DNA from: Brachionus plicatilis
Taxonomy: Eukaryota; Rotifera; Eurotatoria; Ploima; Brachionidae
Direction: 5' to 3'
NCBI GenBank assembly: GCA_010279815.1
Contig: QEOQ01000242.1
Location: 236,475 to 300,474, forward strand
Length of the DNA stretch: 64,000 nucleotides
Part shown: one piece after another, positions 55,584 through 64,000 of the stretch
Layout: the number at the start of each line of letters is the position of its first letter
Position numbering within the stretch: position 1 is the stretch's first letter
Notes under the pieces: model-generated
Told to the model about the DNA's origin: nothing
Database searches by the model: none
The model's input: the letters and a program-made list of their open reading frames with translations, nothing else
Translations under genes and position numbers: made by a program

Positions 55584-56720
55584 CTACAGTAAAAGACCGA
55601 CGTTTGTTCAATTACGAAACTTGGAAACAGTAGATTTCTAGCTATGGTAGCCTTTATTATTTGCTCTATGTCGAGCTTGTTTTTAAAATCATTGACTGTT
55701 CTAGACTCTCAAATTTGTGCTGGCAGTTTGTTCTTTCTTTTACCACTCTATTTGTGAAAATTTTTCTTTTTTTCTACAATTTGCCCACCCAGCCGGTCCA
55801 GTCTGCGTGAGTGAGCTAGCATGAATATTTAGATGAAACCAATTTACTTTATTGTAGCCCCTGACGAATTTAAATATCTGTATCATGTTTCCTCTTTCTC
55901 TCTTTTCAGACAATTTGTGCAGCCTTAATTTTCTTAATCCCTCCTCGTTCGTCATGTGCCTGAGATGATGTATTGATTTCGTGGCCCTTTGAACTATTTC
56001 TTTACACTTGATATCCTTGCTATTGTTAGGACACCATGCTTGTACGGCATATTCCAAATGTGGTCTTACATAAGTTTTGTACAGTGACCTGAGCATTTTG
56101 ACATCCATTGATTTGAATGTTTTGTGAATTTTTGCAGTGTTGCCCTTCATAGCTGCTAATCTTCATTAAACGTCCCACTTAAGATTGGCCTTCTTTTGGA
56201 CTCTGAGATTTCTTTTCGAAAACGATTCATCAAGAATATGCACAATCCCAGATACTGGGTCACTCATTTTGTATGACTCGATTTTATCATTTTTTTTTCA
56301 GCTATTCGCGTCACCTTGCATTTAACAAAATTGAAGACCATTCGCCACTCAGCTGCTCATTCGACCAATTTTTTCAAGTCCTCTTGCAGCATTTTTCCAT
56401 CAAAATTGTCCTTGATAATTGCTATTAGTTTGCTGTCATCGGTGAACAGCTCACAAAAGTGATGTAGCTTTTCTGGCATGTCATTAATATATGTTAAGAA
56501 AAGTAGTTACCACAAGACCGACTCCTATATGGAACACCACTTTCTACCTTTTTCCATTCTGACAAGTATTTACCCATAACTACTCTTTGATGCCTATCTA
56601 ACAAAAAGTTTTTTAACCAATCAAGATTAAAGCCATAAAAACCATACGCTTCCAATTTGTACAATAGCTGTAAATGTATAAATGTGTTAATAAATGTATT
56701 TTATTCGTGATACTACGACA
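55510..56720 (-). mobile_element. L2/CR1 LINE 3' fragment with (ATT)n tail, second copy
   Basis: Minus strand, 5' to 3': LYKLEAYGFYGFNLDWLKNF, DRHQRVVMG, ESGVPYRS (degraded GVPQGS), HILMTCQK, CELFTDDSKLIAII (Y-A-D-D as F-T-D-D), FNFVKCKVTRI, then the thumb frame at 56150-55740 (SLYKTYVRPHLEYAVQAWCP, EIVQRATKSIHHLRHM). A 3' UTR leads to an (ATT)n run of about 20 units at 55577-55519. Frameshifts make it inactive. It is a different copy from the one at 54 kb; the two differ throughout. Confidence 0.85.
55519..55577. repeat. (AAT)n microsatellite
   Basis: About 20 perfect AAT units. It is the 3' tail of the minus-strand LINE next to it, which explains its origin. Confidence 0.9.
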
Positions 56721-56724
56721 AATG

Positions 56725-58335
56725 CAATATAAAATTTGATGCTGATTTAGCTTTTTCGGCTCCTTCTATCTTTTTCTGTGTAATAATTTAAAATTCTTTT
56801 AGTAAAATTTTTGAAATAAAATTTTTATTATCAGAAAAAAAATTTGGTAATTATTGTTGAACACATCAAGTCGAAAAATTAAATTTTGTAATCTAAGTTA
56901 TAGCATGCAGGAGATGATATACAAGGTGATAATTATTCAAACACTTGATCACATCGTCGAAATTAGGCTTTAAGTCTATTTCTAAAACAAATTTTTTATA
57001 ATATTAAGGTATCTTAACATTTTTAATTAAAGCCAATAGTTTTAAGTACAATGGATCTTTGAGTCAAAATTAACTTAATATTTATTTCTCACCATTATTA
57101 TATTTTATAAACCAATATTAGAATTATTGAGATCTTTGGTTGTTAGATTAACTAAATTTGAAAAATTGATGCGAAAATTGAATTGAAAATTTGTCTCAAT
57201 ATTTTGCAAAATATGCAAAAATTTGAATTAAAAAAATATGTTGGAACACTTAAACTTTTGTATTCATTCTGTTAATATGTGGAATTTTTGCTACACAAAG
57301 TAGTAAAAATGCATTAAACTTATATTTTTAAGGAAAGAAATTTTGAAGGTTTTTTGAAAATTTTAAAAATAATATTTTAAATCAAACTGAGATTCAAATT
57401 TTACAAATTAAAAAACCAAGTGCTAAAATTTTTCCCAATTTTAATTTTTATCTGGAAATTGTCTTTTCGAAATTTTAGTTTTTTAAAAAATATTTCTTTA
57501 TTTTAGAGTGACGATGAGTCTGATTTAAAAATACTGAGAAATTAGTTGTCATTTAACTCATCTTGATTTGCTCTTTCCCGGGTTGATTCTGTAAAAGTAA
57601 ATTATACAAAAGAATCAAAATATGAATTGTTGATATTGCAAAAACAAAAATTTGTTTCTTAAATTTTTTCAAAAAGAAAACCAGATAAATCAAAATAAAA
57701 TGTGTTATTTTTCTTTTTTTTTTTGAGGCCTTAAAAAATCTTTCTTTTATGCTTTAGCTGCTATTCAATCTTAAAAATAGTCGCTTACAAATAGTTTACC
57801 ATTTTTAAAATTGAAATAAGGAAAGCAGATCGCGACCGAAGAGTTCAGAAAAATTTTTATTTTTGGAATCATGAATGGCATTGTCAGTTTTAGAACAAAA
57901 AAAAACACAAACAAAATAAAATAATTGCATTTTTTCTTATTTAAAATAAATCAACTTAGTCTTTGTTCCCAAATGCATTGTGAATTTAGGAATATAGATG
58001 AAACAAAAATAAATATTAATCAAACAAAAACAGAACCTTGACAAGTCGCCAAATTTCATTTGTGACTGTATAAAGAGATAAAGATACTTTTTATATTAAA
58101 AGTTTGATAAATAAAATTTACTAGATATTTTTATTAAATTTTTTATTAACTAATAGAAAAAAAGACAAAACACTATATAAAAATGTTTTTTATTAGACAA
58201 ATAAATTATTTGGTGGACAAGAAAATGAAAAAAACTAAATAAAATAAATCAGTGCTTAATTTTTTCTTCTTTTATTGAGCGACTCAAGAACATGTTCAAC
58301 ATCAATTTGATTATTGGTTGAAGCAGCTCTTTTTT
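56725..58335. other. Gene-free AT-rich stretch
   Basis: No exon or repeat was recognised. A small GC-richer spot near 57815-57850 has no frame. Confidence 0.5.
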
Positions 58336-58346
58336 TATGACTATTC

Positions 58347-58506
58347 CATATTTGTTTAAAAGTCCCAAAAAAAAGTTCAAGTCATTTAAAAAAAGTCCTA
58401 GTCCAGTTTTTTTTTTTTAAATTTGCTAGATCACCCTTCATATCAAAAAATTTATATAGTCCGGAATTGGACTTACGTTGAGACTTGTGACTTTTAAACA
58501 ACTCTG
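58347..58506. mobile_element. hAT-like MITE with AAGTC-rich interior, copy 2
   Basis: A 160-bp element: left end CATATTTGTTTAAAAGTCCC, complement of right end CAGAGTTGTTTAAAAGTCAC. Exact 8-bp duplication GACTATTC at 58339-58346 and 58507-58514. The interior carries AAGTC words like the copy at 28.1 kb. Non-coding. Confidence 0.8.
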
Positions 58507-58570
58507 GACTATTCTTGAGCAAAAGTCAAAAAGTCATTTTAAAGTCTTTTCAAAATCAAGTCACTGACTT

Positions 58571-58612
58571 GCTCGGTACAGATAAACAGATAAATAAAAT
58601 AAATAAATAAGA
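58571..58612 (+). repeat. LINE 3'-end repeat, family 1, partial
   Basis: GACTTGCTCGGTACAGATAA followed by ACAGATAAATAAAATAAATA; only the second half of the stem-loop is kept. Confidence 0.5.
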
Positions 58613-58672
58613 TAAATTTTCAATAAATCCGGAAATTTATAGAAAAAAAATTGAAGTGAATTTTTTTTTATA

Positions 58673-59030
58673 AAAAAAGTCAATTGACATGACTTTAAAT
58701 TTTTTTTGTTAGCAAAAAAATTTTGCAAATTTATTTATTTATTTGTTTATCTGTATCGAGCTAGTGCTCCCTCAGAATAAAAGACCCCTTTCGACCTTTT
58801 TACCGCTTTCGACTAGTTCAAATCGATCCAGGAGTCTAAATGAGCAGACCGACAGCGATGGATACTTCATTCATGGTAAAAACAGATTTTATATATGTTT
58901 TTTTTTTTTTATATTTTCATTCTGAAGAAGCACTAGCTCGGTACAGATAAACAGATAAATAAATAAATTTGCAAAATTTTTTTGCTAACAAAAAAAATTT
59001 AAAGTCATGTCAATTGACTTTTTTTTAAAA
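58673..59030. repeat. Foldback with LINE tails in both arms
   Basis: Left arm 58673-58782 and right arm 58918-59030 are near-perfect complements over about 110 bp, containing GTCAATTGACATGACTTTAA and the family 1 tail (TCTGTATCGAGCTAGTGCTC and its complement). The loop is about 135 bp, with TTTCGACCTTTTTACCGCTT and a second GC-rich part. Short plus-strand frames across it are not genes. Confidence 0.85.
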
Positions 59031-59044
59031 AAAATATTTGAAGT

Positions 59045-59265
59045 CAAGTCAAATGACTTGACTTGACTTTGACTTGATGACTTTTGCCCAAGTCTGATTT
59101 TGTTGAATGTTTGCTGTTTTATCAAATCCAGAAGGAGGTATAGGGCGAGTTTGTCGTGGCGCCACTTCGTATGTTTCGTTATCAGTGTCTTGACTGCTAG
59201 GTTCGGTGTTCTCGGAACAAAAGTATTTTTAAGTATCCTTATTTCACTTTTTAATGACAAATTAG
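59045..59265 (-). pseudogene. Possible LINE ORF2 C-terminal relic
   Basis: The minus-strand frame at 59260-58985 contains NTFVPRTPNLAVKTLITKHT and KWRHDKLALYLLLDLIKQQT, with composition richer in GC than its neighbours. R-T-x-N...K...W-x-x-x-x-x-x-x-x-x-x-L patterns occur near the ends of L2/CR1 ORF2 proteins, but no RT motif is present. The C-terminal part (SQSQVKSFDLTSN) is AAGTC-type repeat DNA. Confidence 0.35.
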
Positions 59266-59269
59266 ATGC

Positions 59270-59860
59270 CTAACTTGAAGTACGGATTTTTTATTGGCCG
59301 ATGCAAGATGACAGAAAATTTAATTTTCTTAAGGAAATTAGACTTTTAAATTTTTTTTTTGCTATTTTTTCCATTTTTTATAAATTGAGTATTTGTTAAT
59401 GTGGTTCAAACGAACTTCAAGTGTCACTAAAGTCAAAAGTTTTAAAGAAAAAACAAAGTTTTTCGGGTCGGTTAGGTGAACTATGATTAATCTTTTAGTT
59501 CTCAGTTTTTGTGAACTATTAATTCGCCTAATCTAAAAATTGCTCACTTATTTTGATATTTTTTCATCTATTTAGAAAAAAACTAAATATAAAACTAAAA
59601 AAATAATAATTCAATTAATAAATAAAAATTAAAAATAAGATATCAAGTTAACTAGATCAGAGCAAATGCTTATTCAAAAGCTCCTTCAAATTAAAAAAAA
59701 AAAACATTAATTTAATTAAATTATGTAACATGAATTGTTCGCAAAATAGGTGAACAATGGTTCACTAGAGTTTGTCAACGATTGAGAGTAATTTAAATCG
59801 AAATGAATTATTATTTTTTTTTATCTAAATCAACTTTATTTTTTTTTCATATATATTTAT
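59270..59860. other. Gene-free AT-rich stretch
   Basis: No supported feature apart from a weak AAAGCTCCTTCAAATT tail-like spot near 59680. Confidence 0.45.
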
Positions 59861-59861
59861 T

Positions 59862-59910
59862 CTGAAGGAGCATTAGCTCGGTACAGATAAACAAATAAAT
59901 AAATAAATTA
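59862..59910 (+). repeat. LINE 3'-end repeat, family 1
   Basis: TTCTGAAGGAGCATTAGCTC, GGTACAGATAAACAAATAAA, then AATAAATAAATT. Same stem-loop as the other copies. Confidence 0.6.
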
Positions 59911-60331
59911 TTCAAAAGTTCAAAAGGAATTTTCAATATTTTTTTCAAATTTCCAAATAATAATTAAACTCATTTTATTTCGTTAAAGAGTTAACTTCAA
60001 ATATGAAGATGCTTGCAAAATTAACTTAAAATTGAGATTGAAAAAATTATTTGAAACATCGAACTTTTTCAATGTTATTTCAACATTGGATACATTTTAT
60101 AATTCAAACACAAAAAATTAAACCATCTATTATTTTAAATATTTTAATTATCTATAATTTTATAATGAAATATCATCAATTTTTTCAATTCAAATTAGAT
60201 TTCAAATAATAAATGATAAAATTGACAATCAGATTTATTTAAATTTTATCCCAAGAGTAATTAGTTAATTTTACATAAAATTTTTTTTGTAAAAAATTAA
60301 TTTTATAATCTTATTGATATGCTGAAATTTC

Positions 60332-60548
60332 AGCAAAGTAAAATTTTTGATCAATTTTGCTCAAACATTTTTAAATCCGCAGTTAAGTTTAATTGCATTT
60401 TTAGAAATTACAATTCTTTTTCAAAAGTTTAAAAATGAAGCTTTGAAATATTAAAAAAATTAATAATCTGCGATGAAATTTAATTGCGCATCTAAAAATA
60501 TTTGAGCAAGATTAAGCGCTTGAAATTTGATCAAAAATTTACTTTGCT
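60332..60548. mobile_element. hAT-like MITE, family AGCAAAG, copy 2
   Basis: A 217-bp element matching the one at 53276-53508 almost throughout, with the same AGCAAAGTAAATTTTTGATC-type ends. It is flanked by exact 8-bp duplications GAAATTTC (60324-60331 and 60549-60556). One arm has lost about 18 bp near the left end. The minus-strand 66-residue frame over it is not a gene. Confidence 0.85.
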
Positions 60549-60559
60549 GAAATTTCGAA

Positions 60560-61715
60560 TTTTTGAATTTTCTTAAATTTAAATAAATTTTTAAATAATT
60601 AGCCATTGATTCGATGTTTTTTTGCTGGGAAAAATTTCTAATTTTAGATTTTTGCTTCATCTATCTTTTTTTCTTTCTTTTTCTGAAATTTGAAAATTTT
60701 CTCTTTTTTTAGCCAAAATGTCCTTTAAAATTTATTTAAATTTTTGTTTTAATTTGTGTAGTGAATTTTAGAACAAGAAGTAAAAATTTTTAAAAAGCGA
60801 TAGTTTCGAATTTGAGAGTTTTAGGAATAGCTTGGATTGAGTTTTGATTAGAAAGCGACTGATTAATCTCTAAACCTGTTTATTTTTGCACAGAGTTTAG
60901 TTTTTGATAATGAATCAATAGATAGAAAAATGTATTCAAAGTAAATAATAAAATCAGACTAATGCCACAGAAATGCACTTTAGTAGAACAATATTTCAAA
61001 GAAGAAAACTGACTCAATTTTTAAAATAAATCTAAAAATTTAAGTGCCAATTTTCTTTTTATTTAGATAAAAAATTAAAGCTTGCACTGTCACTAGAATT
61101 TTGACGCATTAATATAAGAATATATTGTGATGGAAATAGCTAGTATATTTTCCACACTGTTGATAATAAGATTTCTAAATACAAATAACTATAAAATCCT
61201 CCTTTCTCCATAATTTGTCTTTAATAGTTTTATCCTGATTATTTTAGTTTTTTTTGTTTCTTAAATGGATTGTTGGGTCTTTGGAATTAATATGAAATTA
61301 GTATTTATTTTTCTCGTGATTTAGACAATTCTAAAAATGAATCTGATAGATTTATTTTGAAACGATCATAAAAATAAATCAACAAGACAGCTTGTTATAA
61401 AAAAATCTCTTTCAAAATATAAACCAAATAAAAGAGAGAAAATTGATTCAAATTAAAATTTTTTAAACGTGAAAATTTTTAAAAATATCAAACTTTTGTA
61501 ATTTACGCAAATTTACAATATTTTACGTAAAATTTGGTAAATATACTATTTTTTACGTAAATTATCGTAAATCACTAAATCCAGAACACCACTGTATAAA
61601 GCTTTTTAATATTTTTAATGGTTTTCTTGGTAGTAAAACATGAACAAAGCTAAATTTATATAAACTCGTTTTGTAGATTATCTTCTCCGCTTTCAGATTA
61701 TGTGTACAATTTAAA
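60560..61715. other. Gene-free AT-rich stretch
   Basis: 61495-61590 repeats TTTACGTAAA-like words several times (ATTTTACGTAAAATTTGGTA, TTTTTACGTAAATTATCGTA), echoing the inverted repeat at 63.06-63.36 kb. Otherwise nothing. Confidence 0.45.
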
Positions 61716-61720
61716 TGATA

Positions 61721-61935
61721 TACCGTATCCCCTTGTTTAGCGACGCATGCTTTAATACCACGAGTAGGATATTTGGTGCATGGTCTAACATAGACCTCAC
61801 AATGTTAAATTTTTTATTTTAAAAGTCCTATGGGTCACAAAGTCGATAAATATTAAAAACGTAGCGTTTTTAATAGAAATTCAAATAGAAATGCAGAGCT
61901 TCAAAAAAAGTCCTTATTAGAGACTCGGGGTTTTA
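61721..61935. repeat. TACCGTA-family repeat, one end only
   Basis: TACCGTATCCCCTTGTTTAG agrees at about 16 of 20 positions with the end of the palindrome at 28449. Mixed composition continues to about 61935 (ending near GAGACTCGGGGTTTTAAG). No matching inverted end was found, so this is a fragment. Confidence 0.4.
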
Positions 61936-62126
61936 AGCTTATAAAAAAATTAAATATAAAAAATATTTATTGAGTTTATTTTATAGATGCGACGTTAGAG
62001 TTATGGTAAAAAAAAATATTAAATATAATAAAAATGTTTAATTTTAATTATTGACCCGGCATTTAAATTTAAAAATTTAAGACATAAAAGAGAATAAAAA
62101 AATTTTAAAAAAAATAATTTTTTCGA

Positions 62127-62132
62127 TTTATT
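62127..62132 (-). terminator. Poly(A) signal after the 62-kb exon
   Basis: AATAAA on the minus strand 35 bp after the stop at 62168-62170, supporting a real 3' terminal exon there. Confidence 0.45.
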
Positions 62133-62166
62133 CGTAGAACCTTTCTTTCTTCCTAGTGGCTTTCTA

Positions 62167-62461
62167 ACTAAACCATTCTTCTGTAAACAACTGGCGTACT
62201 TACACTTGTTGAAGTATTTTGTATATTTTGTTGTATTGGTATATCTTGCAATGGCAAACGTTGAACGATGTGACCCTGCTGTGTACCGACAACAATGGGA
62301 ATATTATTATTCTGACTATATTTTGGTGGATCGTTTCGAACCATCATTATATCTAATGGGATTTGTGCTGATGATATACACTGGGGAATATTTGGTGTAA
62401 ATATACAAAATACTTCAACAAGTGTAAGTACGCCAGTTGTTTACAACAAGAATGGTTCAGT
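62167..62461. repeat. 62-bp inverted duplication around an exon
   Basis: 62168-62227 and the complement of 62401-62461 match over about 60 bp with one 3-bp difference. Shared core: AAACAACTGGCGTACTTACA. In both arms, read outward, the DNA encodes the same peptide NIQNTSTSVSTPVVY. The arms flank 173 bp of non-palindromic DNA. It could be a small transposon's ends or an inverted copy of the gene's 3' end. Confidence 0.7.
62168..62440 (-). CDS. Probable last exon of an unknown gene
   Basis: The minus strand is open for 90 codons ending at 62168. From the CAG at about 62378 it reads CISSAQIPLDIMMVRNDPPK, YSQNNNIPIVVGTQQGHIVQ, RLPLQDIPIQQNIQ, NTSTSVSTPVVYRRMV. Gln, Pro, Ile, Asn and Thr dominate, with no domain I recognise; it resembles a disordered tail. 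Codon-like composition and a near poly(A) hexamer support a terminal exon. The upstream splice site (CCCCAG at about 62380) is plausible only. The plus-strand frame 62206-62400, whose first residues look like a signal peptide, is the competing reading; I favour the minus strand because of the poly(A) signal and the less AT-driven amino acid content. Confidence 0.4.
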   Translation of the reverse strand, partial: TTGVLTLVEVFCIFTPNIPQCISSAQIPLDIMMVRNDPPKYSQNNNIPIVVGTQQGHIVQRLPLQDIPIQQNIQNTSTSVSTPVVYRRMV

Positions 62462-62469
62462 AAAAAAAA

Positions 62470-63060
62470 ATAAAAAAAAATAGATTTCCAAGGTTGCTTT
62501 AAGTTGTTTGTTAATTTTTGCCTGCTGTGTTGGCATGTAGTCATGAATTTATTTGGCTATCAGGTCTTTTTTTGATTTACTCATTAATAATTTTATGAAT
62601 AAGCTGTATGATCTTTCTTCGATTGGTTCAATTTTTAAGACTTTATGAATTTAATTGAGGTTTTGATCGGAAAATGTTTTAATATTGCGGAATCTAAAAA
62701 AAATTAATTGAATAGATAAATATTAATACAGTATAATGTTAATAAATAAAGTCAAACATGTTTAATTTAGTAAATAATAATCAATAATTTATTAAGGCAT
62801 AATTATTAACACATTTAAAGCTATATTTCTCAAAAATCCAAGGCTCACTTTTGCCAGATTTATGCCATCTTCTTAATTTACTTTAGAACATATTTTTTGG
62901 TAGCAGCTAATTATATTCTTTCGTATCTAATTTTGATTATGATAAAAGATAAATTATTTGAGAACAAAGATTTTTATTTTTATAAGCATATATTTGTTTT
63001 TTGGTATCAGCTAATTAAATCACATGCAAAAATAGCCAATTTCAATGATACAGTGCCGAT
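62470..63060. other. Gene-free stretch
   Basis: No supported feature. Confidence 0.45.
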
Positions 63061-63062
63061 TT

Positions 63063-63360
63063 GACAAGTGGATTTCTGGTAATTTTACGTAAAAATTAGT
63101 AACAATTAAAAGGCCAAAAAAAAGCTCAATTTTTTGAATTTTTTATTATTTTCCACTTTTACCTAAATTTACGTAAAAATTAGTAAATAATAGTAAAAAA
63201 AAATAAACTTTTGGTAAAATATAAAAATATAAATAGGAACTAATTTTTTCAAAATTTATTAGAAAATAATAAAAAATTCAAAAATTGAGCCTTTTTTGGC
63301 CTTTTCATTTTTACTAATTTTTACGTAAATTAACGTAAAATTACCAGAAATCCGCTTGTC
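63063..63360. repeat. MITE-like inverted repeat (foldback E)
   Basis: The left end GACAAGTGGATTTCTGGTAA and the complement of the right end GACAAGCGGATTTCTGGTAA. Arms share TTTTACGT, AAAAATTAGTAA and AAAGGCCAAAAAA...GCTCAATTTTTTGAATTTTT. Arms are about 110 bp, total 298 bp. Non-coding. Confidence 0.8.
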
Positions 63361-64000
63361 ATGCTACTTGATCAGTTATACTTAGAGGAACAGGTGTGAA
63401 TGTCATTTTATTCTTTATTTCAAAAATTTTCTTGTAATTAAATTAAATGTTATCTTTTAATTGACAACATTTATATACTGAAGAATAGAATTATCTGCTA
63501 ATCAATTTATTTTGCTACTAAGAAAAATAATTTTCTACAATATTTTTATCTTCTAAAAATTAGATACTATAAAATATAATTAGCTGCTACCAAAAAACTA
63601 AGCCATTTACTTTACCACAATCAAATTGATACCAAAATTTACCAAATGTATACACCTGAGAATTTTCGTTGCTAATAATAAAGCAAAAAGGACAAATAAG
63701 ATTTCTATTTTTCTCCTCAATTAAAGTTTTAATAGTTTTCCAAGTTGTTTTATTGAAAAATGTCTCCCACTTTCACAAATCGCGATCCCAGATTAAGTTA
63801 CAATAGATAAGGATTAAAAATTCCGTATTTGAATAATAAGATGACAAAATTTTTGCTTAATTGAGGGCTTGCTTAAAAAAACGATTTCCGAAATTGGCTG
63901 AAATTGGAGTAAAAAGATTTAAATTAAAATTTCATTTGGGAATTCGATTCAAATTCATTCGGTTTTTTGATTAGTTAGTTGTGGTTTAGTCTGTTTTTTA
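63361..64000. other. Gene-free end of window
   Basis: AT-rich DNA without recognised features. Confidence 0.5.

Noticed and set aside
1..64000. CRISPR arrays, operons, Shine-Dalgarno sites, bacterial promoters
   Set aside because: Spliced genes, LINEs and poly(A) signals show eukaryotic DNA; no regularly spaced direct repeats of CRISPR type occur.
1..64000. tRNA or rRNA genes
   Set aside because: I saw no cloverleaf with A and B box spacing or rRNA-like conserved stretch; a tRNA scan could still find one that I missed.

Overview
The window is very AT-rich metazoan nuclear DNA. Genes are sparse and split by short introns of about 50-62 bp. The sequence between them is crowded with decayed transposons. 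Composition, intron size and the mix of animal gene families (FAM43, multi-PLAT/LOXHD1-like) with L2/CR1-like LINEs, Ty3/Gypsy, MULE and hAT remnants fit a small invertebrate. A monogonont rotifer is one plausible host, but the sequence does not prove a taxon.

Host genes. (1) 10484-11803 (+) is a single-exon FAM43-family adaptor with a PID/PTB domain. (2) 18016-18359 and 18514-18729 (-) are two tandem paralogous small proteins. They share a C-x2-C-x4-C-x2-CEH cysteine cluster and end in CaaX-like tails (CYYF, CCCF); I recognise no described family. (3) 23324-31944 (-) is the 3' part of a gene encoding at least four PLAT/LH2-type domains, rebuilt from eight exons with consistent phases; its 5' exons were not found. 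(4) 42509-43184 (-) is an unrecognised Tyr/Pro-rich protein of about 226 residues ending at a strong splice donor. (5) 62168-62440 (-) is a probable last exon of an unknown gene with a poly(A) signal just downstream.

Mobile elements. 12.9-16.2 kb holds a nearly complete but broken L2/CR1-type LINE (-) abutting the integrase C-terminus of a Ty3/Gypsy element (+). 19.7-22.1 kb holds an internally deleted LINE (+), followed by the end of a MULE transposase with a SWIM zinc finger. 41.6-42.2 kb is a tiny Gypsy derivative with 69-bp terminal direct repeats, a probable primer-binding site and the start of gag. 47.6-48.0 and 53.7-56.7 kb hold further LINE reverse transcriptase fragments, two of which end in (ATT)n tails. 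Two MITE families have 8-bp target duplications typical of hAT elements (53.3, 60.3 and 58.3, 28.1 kb), and a broken BED zinc finger lies at 52.1 kb. At least nine other long inverted repeats are present, three of them inside the two large introns of the PLAT gene. Short stem-loop plus (AAATAAAT)n repeats, read as LINE 3' ends, recur mostly from 45 to 60 kb.

Long stretches (2.6-8.6, 32.2-34.4, 48.9-50.3, 56.7-58.3, 60.6-61.7 kb) show no coding signal. The most unusual host feature is the CaaX/cysteine-cluster gene pair. The most unusual mobile features are the miniature Gypsy element, the nested inverted repeats in the PLAT gene introns, and a repeated peptide-coding motif (LEKEMSSSP) of unknown origin at 19.4, 30.2 and 32.1 kb.
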